Positions 1-8,993 of a DNA stretch of 64,000 bases are shown here, piece by piece. The DNA comes from Tissierellia bacterium (GTDB lineage: Bacteria > Bacillota_A > Clostridia > Tissierellales > Peptoniphilaceae): contig JAUNVJ010000004.1 of NCBI GenBank assembly GCA_030537695.1, positions 26,295 through 90,294 of the forward strand, written 5' to 3'. Under the pieces are notes generated by a model, which saw only the letters and a program-made list of their open reading frames with translations, was not told the origin of the DNA and did no database searches. Position numbers and translations under genes: made by a program. How positions within the stretch are numbered: position 1 is the first letter of the stretch; the number at the start of each line of letters is the position of its first letter.

Positions 1-1677
1 ACGGGGATCCAATCCATTGAAGTTCTCTACATTATATACTGCTAGATAGAGATGGTCCTCATCCCGTTGAAATTTTGGAATGCTGCGACGGGCATTTCCC
101 TTAATCAGTTTCGGCAGCTCTGCTCCATGGGTAAAGATTTTCGGTGAACTGAAAGAGTATCCCATAATACCCATAATATCGCCATCAAAGATATCTCCCG
201 GATGGGGACTGAAAGTTCCAAACCACTCTTTTCCATGAGTCAAGCTCCGATCATTGATCGTTAAAATTTCCGGATTTTGTTGATCATAATAGTACTTTAC
301 TCCTCCATTGGCCGTCCGCACTCCTTCAAACCCTTCTCCTTGATCGGGAAGAACGGCAATATCTCCATGTTCCTCTTCTCCGTTGAGAACCAGTGGATTT
401 TCCAAAAGGACCAACATATTTTCCCGAGACTCATAATAGTCCATGGCATAAGACTCCGGTTCCAAAACCACATTGCCAATGGTCCGAGGAGTAAAGGTCT
501 TACCTTGTACCGTTTTTGGAATCTCATGAAGATGGATCACTTCCGCCAATTCTCTTACATCATGAATTTTCTCATCTAAAATTTTATGATGAGTCATATT
601 TAAAGTGGTGGTCAACATTTGGTCATCCCAACTGGCAAAGGCCACTTCGTCCACATATCCTTGAACTTGAACTTTTTGTCCTACCTTAATATCTAAATTC
701 TTCGTCTTTGTCTTGATATAAAGTCCTTCCGACGTTCTCTTGTCGCCGTCTCTCTCCTTTAAGGGAGTGGAAATATAAAAACCGTCATTGTATCTTTTAT
801 CATTGGAAATAGAAGTGATAATTCCTGAAGTTTGTACAAATTTTCCCTTCACTGGAGATTCAAAGGTATTTCCTTGGATTTCATGGATTTTATATACCAG
901 AGCCAAGGGAGTTTCCGGTTCTGAAATCCCTTTAATATCGTTCTTTCCACGAATGTTGATTTGCGGATTTTCATTGTGCGAATTGGCAATCCCTGTCACT
1001 GATTCTATCGTCGCACCTGGAGCAAAATTAAGTTTCGGATCTTTTCGCATATCATAAAGATCAAATTCTATATTACCATCCTTTAAGGTATAGACCCTTC
1101 CGTCACCGGTCTTCTTTTTCACTACCTCAAGGTCTTTCAAGATCACCAATTGATCCTGATAATTCATCAATTCCGATGGAGAGATTTCTTTCGGCTTAAT
1201 ATCAAAATTTACTGTGATCTCTTTAATATTCTCCACATCTTCAATTACTATTTGTTTTTGTCCATAGTGTACTCCGGTCTTACCGGTGATCTGATAACTT
1301 TTTCCAAGATTCAAGCTAGGAAAGGGCTGTCCCTTGGGGAGCTTGAAATATAACATAATCCCATCGGTCTTATCTTGAATAAATCGACCCTTATTGGATA
1401 CGGCGGTCATCTCTCCTTCAATCGTGACCTCTTCTTCCAAGGGTCGTTCTTTTGCTTTCTCTATGGAAATCTTTGAAGCTTCTCTTTCCTCCAAAGCATA
1501 GGGTGCTGCCTCCTCGTCAGATTTGGAAATCTCTGTCTTTTCTCTTTTTTCTTTTGGCTTATCCACAACATAGCCTTTCACTACAGTGGATTCTTGCCCA
1601 TATATTTCCGCCACTGTCGACAGGGGCAAAATTATAATGGATAAAACAATAAGAAATGCTGTCTTTAGTTTTTTCAT
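1..1677 (-). CDS. Secreted endonuclease/exonuclease/phosphatase-family nuclease, N-terminal part (runs off window)
   Basis: The minus frame from the ATG at 1677 stays open to the window edge, giving 559 visible codons. An AGGAGG box lies just upstream. Residues 1-30 form a signal peptide (MKKLKTAFLIVLSIIILPL, then a polar region). Two beta-rich OB-fold-like segments follow at about 70-170 and 265-350; each reads like the nucleic-acid-binding OB modules found in secreted nucleases of the NucH/ExeM/YhcR type. The last visible residues, about 548-554, read YNVENF, the usual first strand of an endonuclease/exonuclease/phosphatase domain, so the catalytic domain begins at the edge and its active-site residues lie outside. 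It probably degrades extracellular DNA or RNA for nutrients. The nuclease class is inferred from this layout and the motif. Confidence 0.75.
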   Translation of the reverse strand, partial: MKKLKTAFLIVLSIIILPLSTVAEIYGQESTVVKGYVVDKPKEKREKTEISKSDEEAAPYALEEREASKISIEKAKERPLEEEVTIEGEMTAVSNKGRFIQDKTDGIMLYFKLPKGQPFPSLNLGKSYQITGKTGVHYGQKQIVIEDVENIKEITVNFDIKPKEISPSELMNYQDQLVILKDLEVVKKKTGDGRVYTLKDGNIEFDLYDMRKDPKLNFAPGATIESVTGIANSHNENPQINIRGKNDIKGISEPETPLALVYKIHEIQGNTFESPVKGKFVQTSGIITSISNDKRYNDGFYISTPLKERDGDKRTSEGLYIKTKTKNLDIKVGQKVQVQGYVDEVAFASWDDQMLTTTLNMTHHKILDEKIHDVRELAEVIHLHEIPKTVQGKTFTPRTIGNVVLEPESYAMDYYESRENMLVLLENPLVLNGEEEHGDIAVLPDQGEGFEGVRTANGGVKYYYDQQNPEILTINDRSLTHGKEWFGTFSPHPGDIFDGDIMGIMGYSFSSPKIFTHGAELPKLIKGNARRSIPKFQRDEDHLYLAVYNVENFNGLDPR

Positions 1678-1866
1678 AAAATACCTCCTGTTTAATAGGA
1701 TACCATATTGTGAAATTGTTTTCATATCAAATTCCTTAAAAGATCATAATGAATCTTTTGCGTTGCGAAATCCTTTTCTCTTCCTCTCATTATCATTTTT
1801 TATAAAATTTTCAAAGACTCTTTCCATTGTCAAGATATTTGGTGTATATTAAGAACAGGTGATATT

Positions 1867-2532
1867 ATGGCAAAAATCAGTGACTTATTTTTAGGTCTGG
1901 AGACAGGTGAAATCCAAGATTTTTTAGAAAAAAGCAAGGCTTTTACTGAAGAAATGGAGGAAGGAGATGCTGTATTTTTACAATCGGACATTCCAAAATA
2001 TCTGTTTATCCTCCAGTCCGGTGCCGTTGTGGTGGAAAATATTGACGAAAATGGGAAACGAATGGTCGTCAATGTCTTTCATGAAGAGGGAACGGTATTT
2101 GGAGAGGTCTACCTTTACATTGATCGGGACAGTTACGACTTTAGTTGTTATGTTCAAAAAAAGGCTAGAATTCTTAAAATTCCAAAATCTGCTTTGATGT
2201 TTTGGAAGGAATATAATGAAGTTCAACAAAAAATTTTAAATAATATGCTTTTGATTTTATCTCGAAAATCCTATTTTCTCAATCAAAAATTGTTAATGGT
2301 CCACTCCGTCTCTCTTCGAGAAAAGTTGGCAAAGTATATTCTTCAAAATTCTGAAGGAAAAGAAGTTTTTCATATGGCTTTGAATCGACAGGATCTAGCA
2401 AATTACCTTGGGGTGGCTCGGCCTTCCCTTTCCCGTGAATTGAGTAATATGCGCAATGATCGCCTGATTGAAGTGAAAGGATCTACGATTTATTTCAGTC
2501 GAGAAAAATTAAAGAATATCCTATCCCGATAA
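1867..2532 (+). CDS. Crp/Fnr-family transcriptional regulator (HcpR-like)
   Basis: This 221-residue protein has an N-terminal cyclic-nucleotide-binding-type beta barrel (about 15-125), a long dimerisation helix (about 125-155) and a C-terminal winged helix. The recognition helix region is RQDLANYLGVARPSLSRE (about 175-193), typical of the family. It has no N-terminal Fnr-type cysteine cluster, so it is not an iron-sulfur oxygen sensor of the classical kind. It sits 100 bp upstream of hcp on the same strand, and a perfect GTAAC-N4-GTTAC palindrome lies between them. By analogy with HcpR regulators it probably activates hcp in response to NO or related nitrogen stress. The family call is firm; the HcpR role is inferred from position and operator. 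Confidence 0.88.
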   Translation: MAKISDLFLGLETGEIQDFLEKSKAFTEEMEEGDAVFLQSDIPKYLFILQSGAVVVENIDENGKRMVVNVFHEEGTVFGEVYLYIDRDSYDFSCYVQKKARILKIPKSALMFWKEYNEVQQKILNNMLLILSRKSYFLNQKLLMVHSVSLREKLAKYILQNSEGKEVFHMALNRQDLANYLGVARPSLSRELSNMRNDRLIEVKGSTIYFSREKLKNILSR

Positions 2533-2552
2533 TGTAAACTTATTTTTTGATA

Positions 2553-2568
2553 TGTAACGATTGTTACG
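2553..2568 (+). promoter_or_regulatory. Putative Crp/Fnr-family operator upstream of hcp
   Basis: The site TGTAACGATTGTTACG contains a perfect inverted repeat, GTAAC-N4-GTTAC, at 2554-2567. The TATGAT at 2590-2595 is a candidate -10 box; transcription would then start near 2602, placing the palindrome centre at about -41.5, the classical position for class II activation by Crp/Fnr proteins. There is no good -35 box, which fits activator dependence. The regulator gene ends 21 bp upstream. Confidence 0.7.
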
Positions 2569-2631
2569 GTAATGCCTTCTAAAATTTCCTATGATGAGTA
2601 TAGATGTGTGATGGAATATAGGAGGTATATT

Positions 2632-4470
2632 ATGGAAAATAAAATGTTTTGTTACCAATGTCAAGAAACAGCCGGCAATAAAGGATGTACAGTACGCGGG
2701 GTATGCGGAAAAACTTCTGAAGTTGCCAATAAACAAGACCTGCTTATTTGGGTCACAAAAGGGCTTTCGGAAGTCACCACCCGACTTCGAGAAGAAGGAA
2801 AGAAAATTGATCCTAAGGTCAATCACTTGGTTACTTATAATCTCTTTACGACGATTACCAATGCCAATTTCGATGAAGATGCAATCGATCAACGTATTTT
2901 GTTGACTTTAGATACAAAAAAAGAATTACTTTCAAAATTAGATCATTCAGAGAACTTGTCATCAGTTGCCACTTATTATACGAAGGATATGGATGCTCTG
3001 AATAAAAAATGTCAACTCGTAGGCGTTTTATCCACTGCCGACGAAGATGTTCGAAGCTTGCGTGAATTGACCATATACGGATTAAAGGGTTTAAGTGCCT
3101 ATACGAAACATGCCAATGCTCTATTGGAAGAAAACGAAGAAGTAGATGCTTTTATCCAAAGAGCCTTGATGCAAACAATGGATGACAGTCTTACTGTTGA
3201 CGATTTAGTAGCCCTCGTCCTTGAGACGGGAAAATACGGTGTGGAAGGAATGGCCACTTTGGATACAGCCAATACCAAAGCCTACGGAAATCCTGAAATG
3301 ACTTCTGTCAATATCGGAGTCGGTAAAAATCCAGGAATTTTAATTTCCGGCCACGATCTAAGGGATATGGAAATGCTTTTGGAACAGACCAAGGGAACCG
3401 GTGTCGACGTCTATACCCATTCCGAAATGCTTCCGGCCAACTATTATCCCGCCTTTAAAAAATATGATCATTTTGTAGGAAATTACGGTAATGCCTGGTG
3501 GAAACAAAAAGAAGAATTCGAAGCTTTCCATGGCCCGATTCTTATGACTACCAACTGTATCGTTCCACCTAAAGACAGTTATAAAGACAAACTATATACC
3601 ACAGGGGCAGCGGGATATCCTGGTTGTAAACATATACCGGGAGAAATTGGTGAGTCTAAAGATTTTTCCGAAATTATTGAACATGCAAAACAATGTGAAC
3701 CACCAAAAGAAATTGAACATGGTGAAATTGTAGGAGGATTTGCCCATCATCAAGTGATGGCCCTAGCAGATCAAATCGTAGACGCTATTAAAACCGGTGC
3801 TATTAAGAAATTTGTCGTAATGGCCGGTTGTGACGGAAGGCAACGAAAGAGGGATTATTATACGGAATTTGCTGAAGCATTGCCTGAAGATACGGTTATT
3901 TTAACTGCCGGTTGTGCAAAGTACCGTTATAATAAATTAAATTTAGGAGATATTGGTGGAATTCCCAGAGTTTTAGATGCGGGACAATGTAATGACTCCT
4001 ATTCCCTAGCAGTGATTGCTATGAAACTTCAAGAAGTTTTCGGTTTAGAGGATATCAATCAACTTCCCATTATCTTTAATATTGCTTGGTATGAACAAAA
4101 GGCCGTCATTGTCCTCTTGGCATTATTAGCTCTTGGGGTTAAAAATATTCATCTAGGACCCACTTTACCCGCCTTCCTATCTCCCAATGTTGCCAAAGTA
4201 TTGATTGACAACTTCGGCATTGCTGGAATTCAAACGGTGGAAGAAGATATTGACCTTTTTTTCGGCAACGATGAAGAACCAGAATCCGATGACATTGCCC
4301 ATAAGACTTTGGCGGAAATTATCCAGGAAGATCCTAATGCCATGACTGTCTTAATGAATTTAGGAATGCACTGTATGACTTGTCCTGCTTCTCAAATGGA
4401 AACATTAGAAGAAGCTTGTATGGTTCACGGATTGGATCTTGAAATGGTAAAGAAAGAGTTGAATCGATAA
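2632..4470 (+). CDS. hcp: Hydroxylamine reductase / hybrid cluster protein, class I, with fused C-terminal disulfide domain
   Basis: Hcp reduces hydroxylamine, and more likely NO in vivo, using an iron-sulfur-oxygen hybrid cluster in the cytoplasm. The start at 2632 follows an AGGAGG box; an in-frame ATG at 2572 overlaps the operator and lies before the inferred transcript start. Cys7, Cys10, Cys19 and Cys25 give C-x2-C-x8-C-x5-C, the class I cubane motif. Hybrid-cluster ligands are recognisable as His241, Cys309, Cys400 (persulfide position), Cys428, Cys453, Glu488 and Lys490, close to Desulfovibrio numbering. At 612 residues it is longer than usual (about 550) because residues from about 560 form a DUF1858-like module with Cys581-x2-Cys584, as in the small hybrid-cluster-associated disulfide proteins. 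It heads a likely operon with the next two genes. Confidence 0.96.
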   Translation: MENKMFCYQCQETAGNKGCTVRGVCGKTSEVANKQDLLIWVTKGLSEVTTRLREEGKKIDPKVNHLVTYNLFTTITNANFDEDAIDQRILLTLDTKKELLSKLDHSENLSSVATYYTKDMDALNKKCQLVGVLSTADEDVRSLRELTIYGLKGLSAYTKHANALLEENEEVDAFIQRALMQTMDDSLTVDDLVALVLETGKYGVEGMATLDTANTKAYGNPEMTSVNIGVGKNPGILISGHDLRDMEMLLEQTKGTGVDVYTHSEMLPANYYPAFKKYDHFVGNYGNAWWKQKEEFEAFHGPILMTTNCIVPPKDSYKDKLYTTGAAGYPGCKHIPGEIGESKDFSEIIEHAKQCEPPKEIEHGEIVGGFAHHQVMALADQIVDAIKTGAIKKFVVMAGCDGRQRKRDYYTEFAEALPEDTVILTAGCAKYRYNKLNLGDIGGIPRVLDAGQCNDSYSLAVIAMKLQEVFGLEDINQLPIIFNIAWYEQKAVIVLLALLALGVKNIHLGPTLPAFLSPNVAKVLIDNFGIAGIQTVEEDIDLFFGNDEEPESDDIAHKTLAEIIQEDPNAMTVLMNLGMHCMTCPASQMETLEEACMVHGLDLEMVKKELNR

Positions 4471-5043
4471 ATGAGCTTATTTTTGGGGCATATCCACTAT
4501 TTGATGTTTGACAAGATCAAATTTCAGGAACAATTGATAAATAAACTTCTTCACTTCACGTCGCAAAGGGAAGAATTGGAAAATGAACTTGACGCTTTAG
4601 GTGCCATCGAAGAGGGATCCTTGGAGGAGATTATAGATCCTTCCAATATCCATGGATGGTTGCAAGAGCGTGTCATTCGATCGGAACGACGATTGGCATT
4701 GGTTTGTCAACAATTGATAACAGAAGGTCAATCGGAAAAAATACTTCAAACCGGATACCAAGTAGGTGAAGAATTGGATTTTTCAGGGAATGCTGCAGAA
4801 GCATATACCATCATGACCCAACATTTTTTGGACGGCATGCCATGTGACGGTGCTTTGCGTCCTTTGGTTCTGGAAGATGATGAAGTTGTTTTACAAGTGA
4901 TTACGGATCTTCATCGACAGTATTGGAAGGAATCCACTATTTCCCTCTATTGGGAATTGCGATCTCAGTTTATGAAGGGCCTTTTAAAAAATACAAAATA
5001 CCAATGGATTGAAAAAGATCATCCAATCTATGAAATTAGGTGA
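4471..5043 (+). CDS. Conserved hypothetical protein of the hcp operon
   Basis: I do not recognise a named family. The ATG directly abuts the hcp stop codon, so translation is probably coupled; no strong ribosome binding site is visible. The 190-residue product is acidic and mostly helical, without signal peptide or membrane segments. It contains a single cysteine pair-free core, with Cys residues at QQ-region position 79 (VCQQ) and in MPCDGALRPL near residue 128, which is too few for an obvious iron-sulfur site. A His-rich start (GHIHYLMF, residues 6-13) may be structural. It lies 3 bp before a hemerythrin gene. Its place between hcp and hemerythrin suggests a role in nitrosative or oxidative stress, for example maturation or partner of Hcp, but that is inference only. 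Confidence 0.75.
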   Translation: MSLFLGHIHYLMFDKIKFQEQLINKLLHFTSQREELENELDALGAIEEGSLEEIIDPSNIHGWLQERVIRSERRLALVCQQLITEGQSEKILQTGYQVGEELDFSGNAAEAYTIMTQHFLDGMPCDGALRPLVLEDDEVVLQVITDLHRQYWKESTISLYWELRSQFMKGLLKNTKYQWIEKDHPIYEIR

Positions 5044-5046
5044 AAT

Positions 5047-5589
5047 ATGTTTACAATCGACGTTTTAGAACAGGAACATGAAGAAATTAAAAATTTCGTC
5101 CAAATATTGGAAGAAGAATGTATTCGAGTGATGAATGGAAATGAAGTGCGAGAGGATTTCTTTCGCGCTTCCATCTCCTTTATCCGTGAATTTGCCGATG
5201 CTACTCATCATAAAAAGGAAGAAGATATCCTTTTTAAGTATATGTTGGAGCAACTTGGCCCTTTGGCGGATAAGTTAATTCGAAATGGAATGCTGATGGA
5301 GCATCAAATGGGCAGATATCACAATATGCAATTGGAAGAAGCTTTAAATCACTATGTAGAAAGTCCCAACGATAAAGATAAACTTCAAATCATTGCACAT
5401 GCTATGGGCTATGCCAATTTGTTGCGATCCCATATTGAAAAGGAAAACACAGCTGTCTATCCCTTTGGGGAACGGTCTCTATCCGATGAGTTAAAAAAAC
5501 AAATCGATGAAGAGATGAAAGAACGCATGGAAGAGGACAAAAAAGATCAGGCTAAAAAAGAAGAACTTTTAAAAATAATCTATTCATAG
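5047..5589 (+). CDS. Hemerythrin HHE-domain protein
   Basis: The 180-residue protein is a four-helix-bundle hemerythrin with the expected di-iron ligands: His11 (EHEEI), His54 or His55 with Glu58 (HHKKEED), His86 (MEHQ) and His129 with Glu133 (SHIEKEN). A highly charged helical tail (about 150-180, rich in Glu and Lys) follows the domain. Such cytosolic proteins bind O2 or NO, or help repair iron-sulfur clusters under stress. Its position as the last gene after hcp supports a detoxification or sensing role linked to nitrosative stress. A strong terminator lies 62 bp downstream, so the three genes probably share one transcript. Confidence 0.9.
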   Translation: MFTIDVLEQEHEEIKNFVQILEEECIRVMNGNEVREDFFRASISFIREFADATHHKKEEDILFKYMLEQLGPLADKLIRNGMLMEHQMGRYHNMQLEEALNHYVESPNDKDKLQIIAHAMGYANLLRSHIEKENTAVYPFGERSLSDELKKQIDEEMKERMEEDKKDQAKKEELLKIIYS

Positions 5590-5650
5590 AAACAATTATA
5601 TCCCATTAGAAACAGACCTTGCCTTGGAAAAACCCACAAGGTTGAATAAC

Positions 5651-5684
5651 AATCTGACGGACGAAAGTTCGTCAGATTTTTGTT
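5651..5684 (+). terminator. Rho-independent terminator of the hcp operon
   Basis: An 11-bp stem (ATCTGACGGAC paired with GTTCGTCAGAT, one G-T pair) closes a GAAA tetraloop and is followed by a T-rich run. Confidence 0.92.
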
Positions 5685-5689
5685 TAGGG

Positions 5690-6800
5690 GTATTTTAGAT
5701 TGTGGATATTTTACTACTTCCTTTACATTCTCTTCATCCTCCTATATATGCGTATTGTTGTAATTTATTCTGCATCGCCTTTATCCATCCAATGATAGTC
5801 ATGTTTTGTTTTTCGATATCGGAAAAGTTACTTGACGATGAATGATCGAAACGGTTTTCTCTTTCAAACATCTTTTGAAATCTCTTCGAATTCTTTCATA
5901 AATCTACATAGGCAAAAATTGAATTTGTCCTTCGATCGAAGTAAAATTCTTTGAACCTTTTTTATTGTATCCATCATTATTACTAAGTTTTGATAAGACT
6001 TTCCCCTTGATTGTTTTATGATCTTAAAACTCGAGGTTTACAGATCGGATAGATCCCTGTAGAGATCCCAATATGCTTCTTTACATTGAATTATTCTATT
6101 TTGATCCCTCTGTAGTATTTCAATTTTGTGACATTGACTATTGTCTTTCCATATGAATCAAGAGTTTTACGCTCCGATTCCTAAATTTACACTTATTCTT
6201 TTGATAAACTTCTATAACAATTTCATCTACGGTACTCCCTAATGATTTGATTGGTGTTTTTTGCTTTCATTGATTCTTTGGAAGCATTTTACAAATATGA
6301 AATACTTCTGTTAAATAAATCCAGTATTTGTCCCTATCCTTAATTTTTATCCTGATTACGGATCTTTGTTCTTCTCCTTAAATCATACTGCCAAGACATA
6401 TGCATAAATTTTTAAAAATCTATAACAATAAGAATCTCTCTTGCTTTGTATCCCTCTCCAATTAGTGAACGTTTTTTTCATTCTTTTGTTCCAAAGTTTC
6501 GAATCCTTTCAAGTATTTATTTTAGCAAGAAGTCCTTCCGATCCCAGTTTTTTGTGACGATCTTTTCCCTATCACGATGTCTTTTAAGAGTCGATTCCCT
6601 TTAAATGAAAAAGCTCTAAAGTCGGGAAAGAATTCATCCATTCCAATCTATAAAGACAGTCCTTTTCAGATTCCAGGGATTTCTATGATTATCTTTTCGA
6701 TACCATCCTTTCATCGATCCTTCTCTTTATTAAATATAAAGAATCTATAGGATCTCCACATAAAATCCATCTCCTTCATTTATAATAGAGATAGATGAAC
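5690..6800. other. Long gene-free gap (about 1.1 kb)
   Basis: No open frame of useful length, RNA gene or repeat is evident on either strand. The + strand is strongly pyrimidine-biased, so the minus strand has the purine excess usual for coding strands here. Short minus-strand stretches with coding-like composition are broken by stops every 10-30 codons. This would fit a decayed minus-strand gene, but no family can be recognised. The last 30 bases hold the promoter region of the response regulator. Confidence 0.5.
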
Positions 6801-6826
6801 AAATCATAGTGAAAGTTGGTGAATGT

Positions 6827-7495
6827 ATGGCATATAAAATATTATATTTAGAAGATGACGAAACCATCAGTGAAGTGATTTGTGAATATTTAAAAATTGC
6901 AAATTACCAAGTCACCCACTGTCTCACGGGCAAAGAAGCTTTGGAATCTTTTGAAAAGGATCAATACCATTTGGTCATTTTGGATATTATGGTCCCGGAC
7001 GTAGATGGTATGGAAGTATTAAAGCAAATTCGGAAAAAGAATGCATCCGTCGGTATTATTATGGTATCCGCTTTAGGAGATGAGAAAACGCAGTTGGAAT
7101 CTTTCAGTTTGACTTGCGATGACTATATTATAAAACCCATATCGGCCATACTTCTGTTAAAGCGAATTGAAACCATTTTAAGACGGACAGTAAGTCCCCA
7201 TCAGCAGAGACTTCCGGGACTTACCATTGACAAAGAAGGATATACCTTTTATGAAGATGGCAAAAAATTACCCCTTACCTTAACGGAATACTTGTTATTG
7301 GAAGCTTTTTATGAAAATCCTCACAAGGTCTTCACTAGAAATGAACTTCTCTGTCGAATTTACGGAGAGGACTATTTCGGTTCTGATCGGGTGATTGATT
7401 CCCATATTAAAAATTTACGAAAAAAAGTAAGAAGAGATGTGATTCTCACTGTAGTGGGCTTAGGCTATCGATGGAGGGATTATGAAATTAAATAA
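6827..7495 (+). CDS. OmpR/PhoB-family response regulator
   Basis: This 222-residue regulator has a receiver domain (about 1-115) with acidic pocket residues in LEDDE (7-11), the phosphoacceptor Asp53 (LDIMVPD) and the conserved Lys in IIKPI near residue 104. A C-terminal winged-helix DNA-binding domain follows (about 130-220; VIDSHIKNLRKK recognition region). The ATG at 6827 is chosen because GGTGA lies just upstream; a GTG at 6809 is an alternative. The gene overlaps the kinase gene by 14 bp and is followed by an ABC exporter, a layout typical of systems that sense and remove antimicrobial peptides. The usual Thr of the receiver is Ser (VSAL). Confidence 0.93.
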   Translation: MAYKILYLEDDETISEVICEYLKIANYQVTHCLTGKEALESFEKDQYHLVILDIMVPDVDGMEVLKQIRKKNASVGIIMVSALGDEKTQLESFSLTCDDYIIKPISAILLLKRIETILRRTVSPHQQRLPGLTIDKEGYTFYEDGKKLPLTLTEYLLLEAFYENPHKVFTRNELLCRIYGEDYFGSDRVIDSHIKNLRKKVRRDVILTVVGLGYRWRDYEIK

Positions 7496-8993
7496 AAGAA
7501 TATTGATTTACAGCTTCATCTTAGGAGGCATTATTTTGGTTTCCTTTGTAGCATACAGTCTATTTCTGCTCCCCGGCCTATATGTGCATTCCGTCAACGA
7601 AAAGTGGAAAAAAGAAGCGGTGGATATCCATGAACAATTTGTAAAAGAGGGAAGTTTTAAAAATATAAATCCTATCAATTGGCCTTCTACAACTGCTTTT
7701 AAATTTACCAAGGACAAGGAAACCATCGAAATTCAAAACGCCCAAGGAGAAATTCGACTTCGCTTGAAAGATCCAAAGCTCCGTACTCTTTACGAAAATT
7801 TTTACTCCGACATGGATCAAAGGATGTTGGGAAATCAAGTGGAAATGAAGACCCATTTAAGAGAATTGGAGCAATTATTTGGAAATCTATCCAATCAAGT
7901 GGACTATGAAGGGAAAAGCTTTCAACGAAAGGATTTGGAAGCTGTGATGACCCAGGAAGTTGAGCCGTTATCAGGAGATCATTCTTATCTCATCAGCATG
8001 ACCATGGAAACGGGGGACAATTATGTGATCTATATGGGCATTACTCAAAAAGGCGATGACTATTACATCACCTATTTGCCTACAATTATTGCCGACTTTA
8101 CCGATATAATTCCGGTGATCCTTCAATCCCTTCCCATGGCGATTCTATTTATCTTTCTTGTCCTTTTCTTCTCTTCTATGATCTTTTCAAGTAGAATTAC
8201 AAATCCAATCCAGCAATTAGCACGAAAAACAAGACAGTTAAACGATTTGAAAAGCTTGGAGTCCCATAATTTAATAATAGACCGTCAAGATGAAATTGGC
8301 GATCTCAGTCGAGACATTTCAGAGCTCTATCATCGTTTGAAATTTCAGTATGATCGGTTGGAGGAAGAAAATATAAAGCGACAAGTACTCCTTCGTGCAG
8401 GCTCCCATCAGTTACGTACTCCGATTTCCGGAAGTCTTCTCCTTGTCGATGGAATGATTGAAAATGTAGGAAAATTTAAAAATCATGAAATGTATTTGAA
8501 AAAATTGAAACAGAGACTCCTAACGATGGAAGAGATGATCGAAAAAATTTTACTGTTGGATTATTCAGAAAATCTCCAATTTCAAAAGATTGATGTCAGA
8601 GAACTGATTCACCCCATCCTTTCCATATATCAAGAAACCTATGACATTCCTGTCCAAATTCATGGAAATGCCATTTGGTACAGTGATATCAACCTATTTC
8701 AACGTCTTTTGGATAATTTAATTTCCAACGCCTTTAAACATGGCGGTACAAAAAGCACAGTTGACATTTTAATTGGGGAAGATGAAATTCAAATTACCAA
8801 TACTCATTCCCATATCCCCGAGGAGCTTCTTCCCAATATTATGGATCCCTTCGTCTCCAAAGATGAAAAAGGCCATGGACTGGGACTTTATCTTGCCAAT
8901 TATGACGGACAAAAATTAGGTTATGACCTGGTGCTGAAAAATGAAGGTGAAAATGTGACAGCCATTTTGAGGAGGAATTCTGATGCAAATTGA
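7482..8993 (+). CDS. Membrane sensor histidine kinase
   Basis: The 503-residue kinase has a first membrane helix at about 8-30, an extracytoplasmic sensor region of about 180 residues, a second helix at about 212-235, a HAMP linker, a dimerisation domain with phosphoacceptor His309 (GSHQLRTPI) and an ATP-binding domain with the N box (NLISNAFKHGG) and the G box (GHGLGLYLA). It should phosphorylate the preceding response regulator, whose gene overlaps its start. The long extracellular loop indicates a true external ligand sensor rather than the short-loop BceS type. The ABC transporter ATPase gene overlaps its 3' end by 11 bp, so all four genes are probably one operon. The ligand is unknown. 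Confidence 0.93.
   Translation: MKLNKRILIYSFILGGIILVSFVAYSLFLLPGLYVHSVNEKWKKEAVDIHEQFVKEGSFKNINPINWPSTTAFKFTKDKETIEIQNAQGEIRLRLKDPKLRTLYENFYSDMDQRMLGNQVEMKTHLRELEQLFGNLSNQVDYEGKSFQRKDLEAVMTQEVEPLSGDHSYLISMTMETGDNYVIYMGITQKGDDYYITYLPTIIADFTDIIPVILQSLPMAILFIFLVLFFSSMIFSSRITNPIQQLARKTRQLNDLKSLESHNLIIDRQDEIGDLSRDISELYHRLKFQYDRLEEENIKRQVLLRAGSHQLRTPISGSLLLVDGMIENVGKFKNHEMYLKKLKQRLLTMEEMIEKILLLDYSENLQFQKIDVRELIHPILSIYQETYDIPVQIHGNAIWYSDINLFQRLLDNLISNAFKHGGTKSTVDILIGEDEIQITNTHSHIPEELLPNIMDPFVSKDEKGHGLGLYLANYDGQKLGYDLVLKNEGENVTAILRRNSDAN

Noticed and set aside
277..1353. Several + strand frames opposite the secreted nuclease
   Set aside because: The minus frame is open without interruption for 559 codons with signal peptide and family motif, so these are antisense shadows.
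2572..2631. Upstream in-frame start for hcp
   Set aside because: It lies before the inferred transcript start and next to the operator; the ATG at 2632 has AGGAGG and the conserved Hcp N-terminus.
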